From CAVURS01 sp963795385 (lineage in GTDB: Bacteria; Actinomycetota; Actinomycetes; Actinomycetales; CAVURS01), in contig CAWCHK010000003.1 in assembly GCA_963795385.1 (NCBI GenBank), forward strand, positions 766,332-830,331: a stretch of 64,000 nt of DNA. The letters are read 5' to 3'. How positions within the stretch are numbered: the first letter of the stretch is position 1; each line of letters starts with the position of its first letter. A model generated the notes under the pieces. It had not been told where the DNA came from. It worked only from the letters and a program-made list of their open reading frames with translations, and made no database searches. A program made the position numbers and the translations under genes. This document shows, one piece after another, positions 10,045 through 18,449 of the stretch.

Positions 10045-11769
10045 TTACTCCCGGTTAGCCCGGTTGAGTCCGGAAATGACCGCCATGAGCGAGGCCGTCA
10101 CGATGTTGTGATCGATCCCCACGCCCCACAGGACCCGGTCCCCGACGGCGCACTCGAGATAGGCGGCCGCGCGCGCGTCGCCCCCGGAGCCCATCGCGTG
10201 CTCCGCGTAGTCCAGGACGCGCACGTCGACACCTACGCCGGACAGGGCCTGGACGAACGCGGCGATCGGGCCGTTGCCGACACCCTGCAGGGTCAGCAGC
10301 TGGTCGCCGTCCATCAGGTCGACCGAGAGCTGGTCCTGGCCGTCGACCTGGCTGTCCTGGCGCATCCCGCGCAAGGCGAACCGGCCCCACGGCGCCGCTG
10401 GGTCGGGCAGGTACTCGTCCTGGAACGCCGCCCAGATCTGCCCAGCCGTCATCTCGCCGCCGTCGCTGTCGGTCTGCCGCTGGACCACCTGGCTGAACTC
10501 GATCTGGAGCCGGCGGGGCAGGTCGAGGTGGTGCTCGGACTTCAGCAGGTAGGCGACGCCGCCCTTGCCGGACTGGCTGTTGACCCGGACGACGGCCTCG
10601 TAGCTGCGGCCGACGTCGTGCGGGTCGATCGGCAGGTAGGGCACGGCCCACTGCAGGTCCTCGACCGTGCGGCCGGACTCCACGGCGTCCCTCGACATCG
10701 CGTCGAAGCCCTTCTTGATGGCGTCCTGGTGCGAGCCGGAGAACGCCGTGTAGACCAGGTCGCCGCCGTACGGGTGCCGCTCGTGGACCGGCAGCTGGTT
10801 GCAGTACTCGACCGTGCGCCGCACGTTGTCCAGGTCGCTGAAGTCGATCTGCGGGTCGATGCCCTGGCTGAACAGGTTCATGCCGAGGGTGACCAGGCAG
10901 ACGTTGCCGGTGCGCTCGCCGTTGCCGAACAGGCAGCCCTCGATCCGGTCCGCGCCCGCCAGGTAGCCCAGCTCCGCGGCCGCGACGCCCTCGCCGCGGT
11001 CGTTGTGCGGGTGCAGTGACAGCACGATGTTCTCGCGGTGGTCCAGGTGGCGGCCCATCCACTCGATGCTGTCCGCGTAGACGTTCGGCGTGGCCATCTC
11101 GACCGTGGCCGGCAGGTTCAGGATCACCTTGCGGTCCGGGCTCGGCTCGAAGACCTCGGCCACCTCGTTGCAGATCCGGGCCGCGAACTCCAGCTCGGTC
11201 CCGGTGTAGGACTCCGGCGAGTACTCGTAGTAGATCTGCGTGTCGGGGATGGTCTCCTCGAGCTTGCGGCACAGCCGCGCGCCCTGCACCGCGATGTCGA
11301 CGATGCCGTCCTGGCTGAGACCGAAGACGACCTTGCGCTGCAGGACGGAGGTGGAGTTGTAGAGGTGGACGATGGCCTGCTTCGCGCCCCGCAGCGAGTC
11401 GTAGGTGCGCTCGATCAGGTGGTCGCGGGCCTGGGTCAGGACCTGGATGGTGACGTCGTCCGGGATCAGCTCGTCGCGGATCAGCTGGCGGACGAAGTCG
11501 TAGTCGGTCTGGCTGGCGGACGGGAAGCCGACCTCGATCTCCTTGTAGCCCATGGCGACCAGGAGGTCGAACATCCGGCGCTTGCGCTCCGGGCTCATCG
11601 GGTCGATCAGGGCCTGGTTGCCGTCGCGGAGGTCGACGGCACACCAGCGCGGGGCCTGGGTCATCCGCTTGTCCGGCCAGGTGCGGTCGGGCAGGTCGAC
11701 GACGATCTGCTGGTCGAACGGGACGTACTTGCCGATCGGCATTCCGGACGGCTGCTGGGGGTAGTGCAC
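10045..11769 (-). CDS. leuA: 2-isopropylmalate synthase
   Basis: First committed step of leucine synthesis: acetyl-CoA + 2-oxoisovalerate to 2-isopropylmalate. The 574 residues fit the long actinobacterial LeuA2 type. The catalytic barrel shows WCAVDLRDGNQALIDPM, KEIEVGFPSASQTDYDFVR and the metal-binding LHPHNDRGEGVAAAELG, with GNGERTGNVCLVTLG after it. The C-terminal ~150 residues are the leucine-sensing regulatory domain (VDLMDGDQLLTLQGVGNGPIAAFV). Start is GTG 11769 with Shine-Dalgarno GAGAGGG about 6 nt upstream. A leader peptide and alternative hairpins precede it (see 11769-11880). Confidence 0.96.
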   Translation of the reverse strand: MHYPQQPSGMPIGKYVPFDQQIVVDLPDRTWPDKRMTQAPRWCAVDLRDGNQALIDPMSPERKRRMFDLLVAMGYKEIEVGFPSASQTDYDFVRQLIRDELIPDDVTIQVLTQARDHLIERTYDSLRGAKQAIVHLYNSTSVLQRKVVFGLSQDGIVDIAVQGARLCRKLEETIPDTQIYYEYSPESYTGTELEFAARICNEVAEVFEPSPDRKVILNLPATVEMATPNVYADSIEWMGRHLDHRENIVLSLHPHNDRGEGVAAAELGYLAGADRIEGCLFGNGERTGNVCLVTLGMNLFSQGIDPQIDFSDLDNVRRTVEYCNQLPVHERHPYGGDLVYTAFSGSHQDAIKKGFDAMSRDAVESGRTVEDLQWAVPYLPIDPHDVGRSYEAVVRVNSQSGKGGVAYLLKSEHHLDLPRRLQIEFSQVVQRQTDSDGGEMTAGQIWAAFQDEYLPDPAAPWGRFALRGMRQDSQVDGQDQLSVDLMDGDQLLTLQGVGNGPIAAFVQALSGVGVDVRVLDYAEHAMGSGGDARAAAYLECAVGDRVLWGVGIDHNIVTASLMAVISGLNRANRE

Positions 11770-11880
11770 GGTGTTCCCTCTCGCGGGTGTGCGGGCGACC
11801 GGCAGGCAGCATCCCCGCGGCGAGGGACCGGCCTAGAGGGCCCCGCCGCGGCGACCAAGAAGCAGCGAGACGGCCCTCAT
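11769..11880 (-). promoter_or_regulatory. Candidate leuA attenuator (alternative hairpins)
   Basis: Four segments of the leader can pair in overlapping ways. Segment 1 GAGGGCC (11878-11872) pairs with GGCCCTC (11842-11836). Segment 2 (11853-11839, containing CCGCGGCGGGG) pairs with segment 3 (11829-11815, CCCTCGCCGCGG). Segment 3 TCCCTC (11827-11822) also pairs with GAGGGA (11780-11775), which is part of the leuA Shine-Dalgarno. A ribosome stalled on the Leu codons would break 1:2, favour 2:3 and leave the Shine-Dalgarno free; a ribosome finishing the leader would allow 3:4 and hide it. That logic is inference. No T-run follows the last hairpin, so control would be translational. Confidence 0.5.
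11833..11880 (-). CDS. leuL: Leucine leader peptide upstream of leuA
   Basis: A 15-codon ORF, MRAVSLLLGRRGGAL, ending 64 nt before leuA. Codons 6-8 are three consecutive leucines (CTG CTT CTT) and the last codon is also Leu. CTT is a rare codon in this G/C-biased sequence, so its double use here suggests a stall signal. A TACGGT -10-like element lies at 11928-11923, about 43 nt upstream; I see no convincing -35. The Shine-Dalgarno is weak (GCGAG). Leader-peptide control of leuA is known in Actinobacteria; this instance is my reading of the sequence. Confidence 0.55.
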   Translation of the reverse strand: MRAVSLLLGRRGGAL

Positions 11881-11977
11881 GGGCTCGCTCGCGCAGGCGT
11901 CCGGTCGCATCGGCACGGAGTTACCGTAGCGCACGCCGGCGCTTGCGCCTTCTGCCCGAAAAGTTCACGGTGGACCC

Positions 11978-13012
11978 ATGAGCATCGAGTGCATCGTCCC
12001 GCCGTACCTGCTGGAGCGGCTGCGCGAGTCCCACGTCGAGGCGGTCGCGCGGGCCGCGGTCCAGACCCTCGACCGCGACGTCGCCCACCGCCGCAGCCGG
12101 CGCCGGATGGCGGCCCGGCCCAACCCCACCTCGATCGCCCGGGTGGCCGTGCACCGGACGGTCGACAACAGCGACGGCACGACGACGCTGCCGGGCCGGA
12201 CGGTACGCACCGAAGGCGCTGGGCCAGTAGGCGATCCGGCGACCGACGAGGCCTACGACGCCCTCGGGGCGACCTGGACGCTCTACCACTCGGCGTACAA
12301 GCGCAACAGCCTCGACGACATGGGCCTGCCGCTGCTGGCGAGCGTGCACTACGGCCAGAACTACGACAACGCCTTCTGGAACGGCGAGCAGATGGTGTTC
12401 GGCGACGGCGACGGGACGTACTTCAACCGGTTCACCATCTCGGTCGACGTGATCGGGCACGAGCTGACCCACGGCGTCACCCAGTTCACCGCCAACCTCA
12501 CCTACTCGGGGCAGTCCGGGGCGCTGAACGAGAGCATCTCCGACTGCTTCGGCTCCCTGGTCAAGCAGATGGCTCTCGGGCAGACGGCGCAGGCGGCCGA
12601 CTGGCTGATCGGTCAGGGGCTGTTCACGGCCGCGGTCAAGGGGCAGGCGCTGCGCTCGATGAAGGCACCGGGCACGGCGTACGACGACCCGCACCTCGGC
12701 AAGGACCCGCAGCCGGCGACCATGGACGGCTACGTCGACACGACCGACGACGACGGTGGGGTGCACACCAACTCGGGGATCCCCAACCACGCGTTCTACC
12801 TGGCGGCGACCGGCATCGGCGGCAATGCGTGGGAGGGGGCCGGGCAGGTCTGGTACGACGTCCTGACCGGCGGCAAGCTGGCCAAGTCCGCAGACTTCCC
12901 GGCCTTCGCGGCGGCCACGGTGGCGGCGGCGCAGGCGCGGTTCGGCAGCGGGTCGAGCCAGGCCCGGGCCGTCAGCCAGGCCTGGACCAAGGTGAAGGTG
13001 GCGACATCGTGA
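11978..13012 (+). CDS. M4 (thermolysin-like, protealysin type) metallopeptidase
   Basis: A 344-residue zinc endopeptidase. The zinc motif HELTHGV and the third ligand in ALNESISDCFGSLVK are intact, as are the substrate-cleft segments NYDNAFWNGEQMVFGDGDG and the C-terminal HTNSGIPNHAFYLAA. There is no signal peptide; the N-terminus MSIECIVPPYLLERL is the short propeptide opening typical of protealysin-like proteases, many of which act inside the cell. Residues ~1-75 would be the propeptide. The next gene overlaps by 4 nt (GTGA) and encodes an emfourin-like inhibitor, which fits the protealysin operon pattern. It is divergent from the leuA leader, with less than 100 bp between them. Confidence 0.93.
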   Translation: MSIECIVPPYLLERLRESHVEAVARAAVQTLDRDVAHRRSRRRMAARPNPTSIARVAVHRTVDNSDGTTTLPGRTVRTEGAGPVGDPATDEAYDALGATWTLYHSAYKRNSLDDMGLPLLASVHYGQNYDNAFWNGEQMVFGDGDGTYFNRFTISVDVIGHELTHGVTQFTANLTYSGQSGALNESISDCFGSLVKQMALGQTAQAADWLIGQGLFTAAVKGQALRSMKAPGTAYDDPHLGKDPQPATMDGYVDTTDDDGGVHTNSGIPNHAFYLAATGIGGNAWEGAGQVWYDVLTGGKLAKSADFPAFAAATVAAAQARFGSGSSQARAVSQAWTKVKVATS

Positions 13013-13407
13013 CCGGCCGGCACCGCAGCGAGCCGTCCGGCGCTGCGGCGGGTGAGGGCGCGGCCCCGGCGCCGCAGCCCGCCGCGACGCCGGCGGGCGT
13101 GCCCACCGGCGTCGTCCTGGTCACCCGGACGGGCGGCTTCGCCGGGCTGAAGCTCACCGGCCAGGTCGACCTGGACGGGCTCCAGGGCGAGGAGCTCACG
13201 GCCTGGCGATCGGCGCTCAGTGAGGGCCTGGCCTCGGTCCAGCCGCAGGGTCCGGCGCCGGACCGGTTCGTCTACCGGGTGAGCAACGAGCCGGCCGGCC
13301 TGGACGTGACCGTCGGGGACCACGAGCTCCCCGAACACCTGCGGTCCCTGCTCGACTCGGCCGTCCGGGCGCCGGCCGACCCGCCCGGGACCCCGGACCA
13401 GCCCTAG
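13009..13407 (+). CDS. Emfourin-like protealysin inhibitor
   Basis: A 132-residue protein starting at GTG 13009 inside the protease stop codon. After a ~40-residue alanine/proline-rich tail the conserved part begins VVLVTRTGGFAGLKLTGQVDLDGL and ends DRFVYRVSNEPAGLDVTVGDHELPEHLRSLLDSAV. This matches the emfourin family: an N-terminal (V/I)-x-x-x-R-(S/T)-GGFAG motif, a D/Y-rich beta core and a final helix with L--L. Emfourin is a cytosolic protein inhibitor of protealysin, encoded next to it. The N-terminal tail is longer than in the characterised enterobacterial protein. It ends 22 bp from the convergent era gene. Confidence 0.82.
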   Translation: MTGRHRSEPSGAAAGEGAAPAPQPAATPAGVPTGVVLVTRTGGFAGLKLTGQVDLDGLQGEELTAWRSALSEGLASVQPQGPAPDRFVYRVSNEPAGLDVTVGDHELPEHLRSLLDSAVRAPADPPGTPDQP

Positions 13408-13429
13408 CGGTGCGAGCCGGCGGGCCCGG

Positions 13430-14359
13430 TCAGAAGCCGAGCTTGGCCAGGGCCTTGGGATCGCGCTGCCAGTCCTTCGCCACCCGGACGTGCAGGTCCA
13501 GGTAGACCTGCTGGCCCAGCAGGGCCTCGATGCCGGCCCGGGCCCGGGTGCCGACGTCGCGCAGGCGGGCCCCGCCACGGCCGATGACGATGGCCTTCTG
13601 GCTCGGCCGCTCGACGTAGAGCTCGACCCGGATGTCCAGCAGCGGCCGGTCGGCGGGGCGACCCTCGCGCGGCGTCATCTCGTCCACCACGACGGCCAGG
13701 CTGTGCGGCAGCTCGTCGCGCACGCCTTCCAGAGCGGCCTCGCGGACCAGCTCCGCGACCAGGACGGCCTCGGGCTCGTCGGTCAGCTCGCCGCCCGGGT
13801 ACATCACCGGCCCCACGGGCAGATGGGCGACGAACAGGTCCGCGACCAGCCCGGCGTCCGGGTAGGACTGACCGGCCGGCGCGAGCGCCGAGCACGGCAC
13901 GATGTCGTCCCACTCGCCCAGCCCCTGGATCGCCAGCAGGTGCGTGGCCAGCCGCTCGCGGTCGACCAGGTCGGCCTTGGTCGCGATCGCCACGACCGCC
14001 GTGCGATGGCGCCGGTTGCGCAGCTCGGTCAGCTCGGCGGCGATGAACGCGTCGCCGGGCCCGACCTTCTCGTTCGCCGGCAGGCAGAAGCCCACGACGT
14101 CGACCTGGGTCAGGGTCTCGCGGACCAGGTCGTTGAGCCGTTGTCCGAGAACGGTTCTGGGCCGGTGCAGCCCCGGCGTGTCGACGAGGACGAGCTGGGC
14201 GTCCGGCCGCGTCACGATGCCGCGGATCGTGTGCCGGGTCGTCTGCGGCTTGTTCGAGGTGATGGCGACCTTGCTGCCCACCAGGGCGTTCGTCAGGGTC
14301 GACTTGCCGGCGTTCGGGCGGCCCACCAGCGCCGCGAAGCCGGAGCGGTGCTCGCTCAT
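13430..14359 (-). CDS. era: GTPase Era
   Basis: Ribosome-assembly GTPase binding the 3' end of 16S rRNA, 309 residues. G1 is GRPNAGKSTLTNAL (about residues 13-20), the switch region is SNKPQTTRHTIRGI, G3 is DTPGLHRP and G4 is TKAD. The C-terminal KH domain contains DIRVELYVERPSQKAIVIGRGGARLRDVGTRAR. The ATG overlaps the corC stop by 4 nt, so both genes are translationally coupled in the phoH-ybeY-corC-era block. Confidence 0.96.
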   Translation of the reverse strand: MSEHRSGFAALVGRPNAGKSTLTNALVGSKVAITSNKPQTTRHTIRGIVTRPDAQLVLVDTPGLHRPRTVLGQRLNDLVRETLTQVDVVGFCLPANEKVGPGDAFIAAELTELRNRRHRTAVVAIATKADLVDRERLATHLLAIQGLGEWDDIVPCSALAPAGQSYPDAGLVADLFVAHLPVGPVMYPGGELTDEPEAVLVAELVREAALEGVRDELPHSLAVVVDEMTPREGRPADRPLLDIRVELYVERPSQKAIVIGRGGARLRDVGTRARAGIEALLGQQVYLDLHVRVAKDWQRDPKALAKLGF

Positions 14360-15684
14360 GCGCCCGCCTCGGCGTGCCGGCCCGCGGACTCCGCCTCGCG
14401 AGCGTCCTCGGCCGTCGGAACCCGGCGGACGACGACCGCGGCGATCCGGTTGCGACGACCGGCCCGGCCGTCGGCCACCAGCTCCAGGCCGTGCACCTCG
14501 GCCCGGGCTCCGGGGATCGGCACCCGGCCGAGCGTCTTGGCCAGCAGGCCGCCGACGGTGTCGACGTCGTCGTCCTCGAGGTCGATGTCGAACAGCTCGC
14601 CGAGGTCGTCGAGGTGCAGCATCGCCGGCACCCGCACCGAGCCGTCGTCGAGGTGCTCGACCGTGTCGCCCTCGCGGTCGTACTCGTCGGTGATCTCGCC
14701 GACGATCTCTTCGAGGATGTCCTCGATCGTCACCAGGCCCGCGGTGCCGCCGTACTCGTCGACGACGATCGCCAGGTGGGTCTGGTCCCGCTGCATCTCG
14801 CGCAGCAGGTCGTCCGCCGGCTTGCTCTCCGGGACGAACACCGCCGGCCGCATGAGCTGCTCCACCAGCACCGCCTGACCGGCGTGCGCGTCGGCGTTGA
14901 GCCGCCGCGCGACGTCCTTGAGGTAGAGCAGGCCCAGGACGTCGTCCGGGCCGTCTCCGACCACGGGGACGCGCGAGAAGCCCGAGCGCAGGAAGAGCGA
15001 GAACGCCTGGCGCAGCTGCTTCGTGCGCTCGATGACCAGCATGTCCGTGCGGGGCACCATGACCTCGCGGACGACCGTGTCGCCCAGCTCGAAGACCGAG
15101 TGGATCATCTGCCGCTCGCTGGCCTCGATCACCGAGTTCTCGCCGGCGAGGTCGACCAGGTCGCGCAGCTCGGACTCGGAGGCGAACGGCCCGTCGCGGT
15201 AGCCCCGCCCGGGAGTGACCGCGTTCCCCAGCGCGACCAGGAGGTGGGCGACCGGCCCGAGCAGGCGGGACAGCCACACGAGCAGAGGTGCGGCCACGAG
15301 CGAGACCACGACCGCGTGCTGGCGGCCGACGGTCCGCGGGCTCACACCGCCGAGGACGAACGAGACGACCGTCATGACGCCGCCGGCGACCAGGAGCACG
15401 GACCACCAGCTGTGCAGCCAGCCCGCGCACACGATGGTGACGATGACCGCCGCGCCGGACTCGCTGATGACGCGCAGGAACGTCGCGACGGACAGGTACG
15501 GCGCGCTGTCGGCGACCACGACCGCGAGCGAGCGGGACGCCAGCCGGCCCTCGTCGACCAGCTCCTCGACCCGGCTGCGGGACACCCGGGAGACGGCGGC
15601 CTCGGCCGCGGCCAGGAAGCCGCCGACGCCGGTCAGCAGCACCGCGAGGACGACGAGGAGGACACGGGGCCCGGCGTCGACCAC
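14356..15684 (-). CDS. Hemolysin-family (CorC/CNNM-like) membrane protein with CBS domains
   Basis: A 442-residue protein: an N-terminal DUF21/CNNM membrane domain with about four hydrophobic helices (residues ~1-150), two CBS domains (VREVMVPRTDMLVIERTKQLRQAF and VAIVVDEYGGTAGLVTIEDILEEIVGEI), then a CorC/HlyC transporter-associated domain (MLHLDDLGELFDIDLEDDDVDTVGGLLAKTLGRVP). Members bind adenine nucleotides and Mg2+ and take part in magnesium or cobalt transport; 'hemolysin' is a historic label. It sits between ybeY and era, as in most Actinobacteria. GTG start at 15684, 2 bp after the ybeY stop. Confidence 0.93.
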   Translation of the reverse strand: MVDAGPRVLLVVLAVLLTGVGGFLAAAEAAVSRVSRSRVEELVDEGRLASRSLAVVVADSAPYLSVATFLRVISESGAAVIVTIVCAGWLHSWWSVLLVAGGVMTVVSFVLGGVSPRTVGRQHAVVVSLVAAPLLVWLSRLLGPVAHLLVALGNAVTPGRGYRDGPFASESELRDLVDLAGENSVIEASERQMIHSVFELGDTVVREVMVPRTDMLVIERTKQLRQAFSLFLRSGFSRVPVVGDGPDDVLGLLYLKDVARRLNADAHAGQAVLVEQLMRPAVFVPESKPADDLLREMQRDQTHLAIVVDEYGGTAGLVTIEDILEEIVGEITDEYDREGDTVEHLDDGSVRVPAMLHLDDLGELFDIDLEDDDVDTVGGLLAKTLGRVPIPGARAEVHGLELVADGRAGRRNRIAAVVVRRVPTAEDAREAESAGRHAEAGA

Positions 15685-15686
15685 GG

Positions 15687-16148
15687 TCAGTCCTTGCCCC
15701 GACCCGCGAGGAACGTCAGCAGCAACCGGCGCTGCAGGTCGAACATCTCACGCTCCTCCTCGGGCTCGGCGTGGTCGTAGCCGAGCAGGTGCAGGATCCC
15801 GTGCGTGGTCAGGAGCAGGAGCTCCTCCTCCGTCGCGTGCCCCGCGTCGCGGGCCTGGCGCTCGGCGACGCTCGGGCAGAGCACGATGTCGCCCAGCAGG
15901 CCCGGCTCGGGGTCGCGGTCCTCGCTGCCCGGCCGCAGCTCGTCCATGGGGAAGCTCATCACGTCGGTGGGGCCGGGCAGGTCCATCCACTGGACGTGCA
16001 GGCGCTCCATCGCGACCTCGTCGACCAGGATCACCGAGAGCTCGGCCTGGGGGTGGACGCGCATCTCGCCGAGCACGTAGCGGGCCAGGTCGACCAGCTC
16101 GCGCTCGTCCACGTTGGCATCGGTCTCGTTGTTGACCTCGATGCTCAT
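15687..16148 (-). CDS. ybeY: Endoribonuclease YbeY
   Basis: Single-strand-specific zinc endoribonuclease for 16S rRNA 3'-end maturation and ribosome quality control, 153 residues. The metal motif HGILHLLGYDH (H-x3-H-x5-H) is complete and the upstream conserved GPTDVMSFPMDE is present. It lies 7 bp after phoH and 2 bp before corC on the same strand, in the standard phoH-ybeY-corC-era order. Confidence 0.96.
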   Translation of the reverse strand: MSIEVNNETDANVDERELVDLARYVLGEMRVHPQAELSVILVDEVAMERLHVQWMDLPGPTDVMSFPMDELRPGSEDRDPEPGLLGDIVLCPSVAERQARDAGHATEEELLLLTTHGILHLLGYDHAEPEEEREMFDLQRRLLLTFLAGRGKD

Positions 16149-16155
16149 AGCGGCG

Positions 16156-17265
16156 TCAACGGCGGTTGTTGCGGCCGCTGCGGGGCCGGCCGCCGGCTTC
16201 GCGCTGCGCCGCCATCGGCTGCTGCTCCGCGTCGTACCGGCCGTAGGCGTCGACGATCGCGCTCACCAGGCGATGGCGGACCACGTCGTGGCTCGTGAGC
16301 ATCGCGAAGTGGACGTCGTCGAGGCCGTCCAGGATCCCCTGCACGATCTTCAGCCCGGACTGGGTGCCCCCGGGCAGGTCGATCTGCGTGACGTCACCGG
16401 TGACGACCATCTGCGAGCCGAACCCCAGCCGGGTGAGGAACATCTTCATCTGCTCGGGCGAGGTGTTCTGGGCCTCGTCCAGGATGATGAACGCGTCGTT
16501 CAGGGACCGGCCGCGCATGTACGCCAGGGGTGCGACCTCGATGGTGCCGGCGGCCATCAGCCGCGGGATCGACTCCGGGTCGATCATGTCGTGCAGGGCG
16601 TCGTAGAGCGGGCGCAGGTAGGGGTCGATCTTCTCGGTCAGGGTGCCGGGCAGGAAGCCGAGGCGCTCACCGGCCTCGACCGCCGGCCGGGTCAGGATGA
16701 TCCGGTTGACCTGCTTGGCCTGCAGCGCCTGCACGGCCTTGGCCATCGCGAGGTAGGTCTTGCCCGTGCCGGCGGGGCCGATGCCGAAGACGATGGTGTT
16801 GGCGTCGATCGCGTCGACGTACCGCTTCTGGTTCAACGTCTTCGGCCGGATCGTGCGGCCGCGGTTGGACAGGATGTTGAGGGTCAGGACGTCGGCGGGG
16901 TGCTCGCTGGTCTGCGAGCGCAGCATGCCGATGGACCGCTCCACCGCGTCGGCCGTCAGGTACTGGCCGGCGCCGAGGACGGCGAGCAGCTCGTCGAGCA
17001 GGCGCTCCAGCAGGGCGATCTCGCCGCCGGGGCCGACCAGGGTGACCTCGTTGCCGCGGACCCGTACGTCGAGCTGGGGGAACGCGCGCTCGACGGTCCG
17101 GAGCAGCTCGTCGCGTGGGCCGAGCAGGTTGACCATCTGCACCGTGGCCGGGATCACGATGGTGTGCGTCGAGGCGTCGGCCGCCGGGTCGGCCACCGAG
17201 GCTCTGGGCGAGGGGTCCTGCGGGCCGGGCTCGGGCGGGGGCGGCTGCGTGGTGAGGTCTGCCAT
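16156..17265 (-). CDS. phoH: PhoH family ATPase
   Basis: Cytoplasmic P-loop ATPase of the PhoH/PhoL type, linked to RNA metabolism with YbeY. 369 residues from ATG 17265. An N-terminal KH-like segment (VQMVNLLGPRDELLRTVERAFPQLDVRVRGNEVTLVG) precedes the ATPase core with Walker A GIGPAGTGKTYLAMA (about residue 160), Walker B FIILDEAQNTSPEQMKMFLTRLG and VVTGDVTQIDLPGG. The C-terminus is rich in R, G and N. An in-frame extension to 17442 has no conserved content and would run into the HIT intergenic region. Confidence 0.95.
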   Translation of the reverse strand: MADLTTQPPPPEPGPQDPSPRASVADPAADASTHTIVIPATVQMVNLLGPRDELLRTVERAFPQLDVRVRGNEVTLVGPGGEIALLERLLDELLAVLGAGQYLTADAVERSIGMLRSQTSEHPADVLTLNILSNRGRTIRPKTLNQKRYVDAIDANTIVFGIGPAGTGKTYLAMAKAVQALQAKQVNRIILTRPAVEAGERLGFLPGTLTEKIDPYLRPLYDALHDMIDPESIPRLMAAGTIEVAPLAYMRGRSLNDAFIILDEAQNTSPEQMKMFLTRLGFGSQMVVTGDVTQIDLPGGTQSGLKIVQGILDGLDDVHFAMLTSHDVVRHRLVSAIVDAYGRYDAEQQPMAAQREAGGRPRSGRNNRR

Positions 17266-17327
17266 GGTCACGTCAAGGGTAACCGGCCGGTCCCCCGGAG
17301 GCCCGGGTTTAGCCCGGCGGTCCGGGT

Positions 17328-17708
17328 TCAGCCTGGCGGCCAGGTCAGCGAGCGGCCCCCGAGCACGTGGGCGTGAGCATGGAAGACCGTCTGGTGCGCG
17401 GCCGCTCCGGTGTTGGCGACGAACCGGAACTCCCCGCCGCACTCCTGGTCGGCGACCCGCTGGGCCACCAGGACGAGCTCGACCATCGCCTCCGGCGCGA
17501 CGCCGGCCAGCTCGCCGATGTCCGGGTGGTGCTCGCGCGGGATGACCAGGACGTGGGTTGGGGCCTCGGGGTTGACGTCCCGGAAGGCCAGCACGTGCTC
17601 GCCCTCCATGACGATGTCGGCCGAGAGCTGCCCCGAGACGATCCGGCAGAACAGGCAGTCCGGGTCGGACACGTCGATCTCGCTGATCTCGTGCGGGGAC
17701 TCGCTCAC
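17328..17708 (-). CDS. HIT family protein (histidine triad nucleotide hydrolase)
   Basis: A 126-residue HIT-domain protein, probably an HinT-like purine phosphoramidase. It opens DPDCLFCRIVSGQLSADIV, has HVLVIPREHHPDIGEL, and the catalytic triad motif reads HAHAHVLGGR (H-x-H-x-H-x-x). It precedes phoH on the same strand (63 bp gap) and is separated from rsmE by an inserted plus-strand sigma-factor operon. Its GTG start at 17708 is back to back with that operon's promoter region. Confidence 0.93.
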   Translation of the reverse strand: MSESPHEISEIDVSDPDCLFCRIVSGQLSADIVMEGEHVLAFRDVNPEAPTHVLVIPREHHPDIGELAGVAPEAMVELVLVAQRVADQECGGEFRFVANTGAAAHQTVFHAHAHVLGGRSLTWPPG

Positions 17709-17802
17709 GGGGCGACCCTATCCGCAGCGTTGGCCCTGGTCACGGGACCGGGACCGGGTGGTCCCTGGGTGGGCGGGCTGCTGGTGTGCGGGTAGCGGGC
17801 CC

Positions 17803-17829
17803 GACAACCGCAACGTCCCGTCGGGCGTC
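17803..17829 (+). promoter_or_regulatory. Possible ECF-type promoter of the sigma-factor operon
   Basis: GACAACC (17803-17809), a 16-nt spacer and CGTC (17826-17829) resemble the AAC / CGTC pattern used by ECF sigma factors. The predicted transcription start lies at about 17836-17838, at the GTG start codon, so the message would be leaderless. Autoregulation is common for ECF genes; the match is only moderate. Confidence 0.4.
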
Positions 17830-17837
17830 TTCTGGGC

Positions 17838-18449
17838 GTGAGACCGTACGCCGTGGGCACCATCGACAGCCCGGCCGGGCCGGCCGAGGTCGAGCGTCCC
17901 GAGGCCCCTGCGGGCGCGGCCTGGGGCCCGGACCGGGCCGTCACCGAGCTGTACGCCGCGCACTGGCGCGGGCTCGTCCGGCTGGCCTGGCTCCTGGTCC
18001 ACGACCAGCAGGCGGCCGAGGACGTCGTGCAGGAGGCGTTCGTCGCGACCTACCGGCGGTGGGGGTCCCTGCGCTCCCCCGACGCCGCGCTGGGCTACCT
18101 GCGGACCGCCACCGTCAACGGCTCCCGCAGTGCCCTGCGCAAGCGCGGCGTCCGCGAGCGCTACGCCGCAGCGCAGTCGGGGTCGCCGGACCTGACCCGG
18201 CACGTCGAGAGCGCCGAGAGCTCGGCCGTCACGTCGGCCCAGCGGGACGAGGTGCTCGCCATCCTCAACGGCCTGCCCACCCGCCAGCGCGAGGTGCTCG
18301 TGCTGCGCTACTACCTGGACCTGTCCGAGATCGAGATCGCCGCCGCCTTGAGCATCAGCCGGGGAGCGGTGAAAAGCCATGCGTCACGCGGCATTTCGAG
18401 CCTGCGAGCTCGGCTGGCCACCGGCGTACAGCGGGAGGACCTGACATGA
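17838..18449 (+). CDS. SigE-family ECF RNA polymerase sigma factor
   Basis: A 203-residue extracytoplasmic-function sigma factor. Region 2 is ELYAAHWRGLVRLAWLLVHDQQAAEDVVQEAFVATYRRWGSLRSPDAALGYLRTATVNGSR. Region 4 is ILNGLPTRQREVLVLRYYLDLSEIEIAAALSISRGAVKSHASRGISSLR, a clear helix-turn-helix. Architecture fits the actinobacterial SigE family. GTG start at 17838. The stop overlaps the ATG of the next gene (ATGA), a membrane protein that may act as its regulator. The pair is inserted between HIT and rsmE, which are adjacent in many relatives. Confidence 0.92.
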   Translation: MRPYAVGTIDSPAGPAEVERPEAPAGAAWGPDRAVTELYAAHWRGLVRLAWLLVHDQQAAEDVVQEAFVATYRRWGSLRSPDAALGYLRTATVNGSRSALRKRGVRERYAAAQSGSPDLTRHVESAESSAVTSAQRDEVLAILNGLPTRQREVLVLRYYLDLSEIEIAAALSISRGAVKSHASRGISSLRARLATGVQREDLT

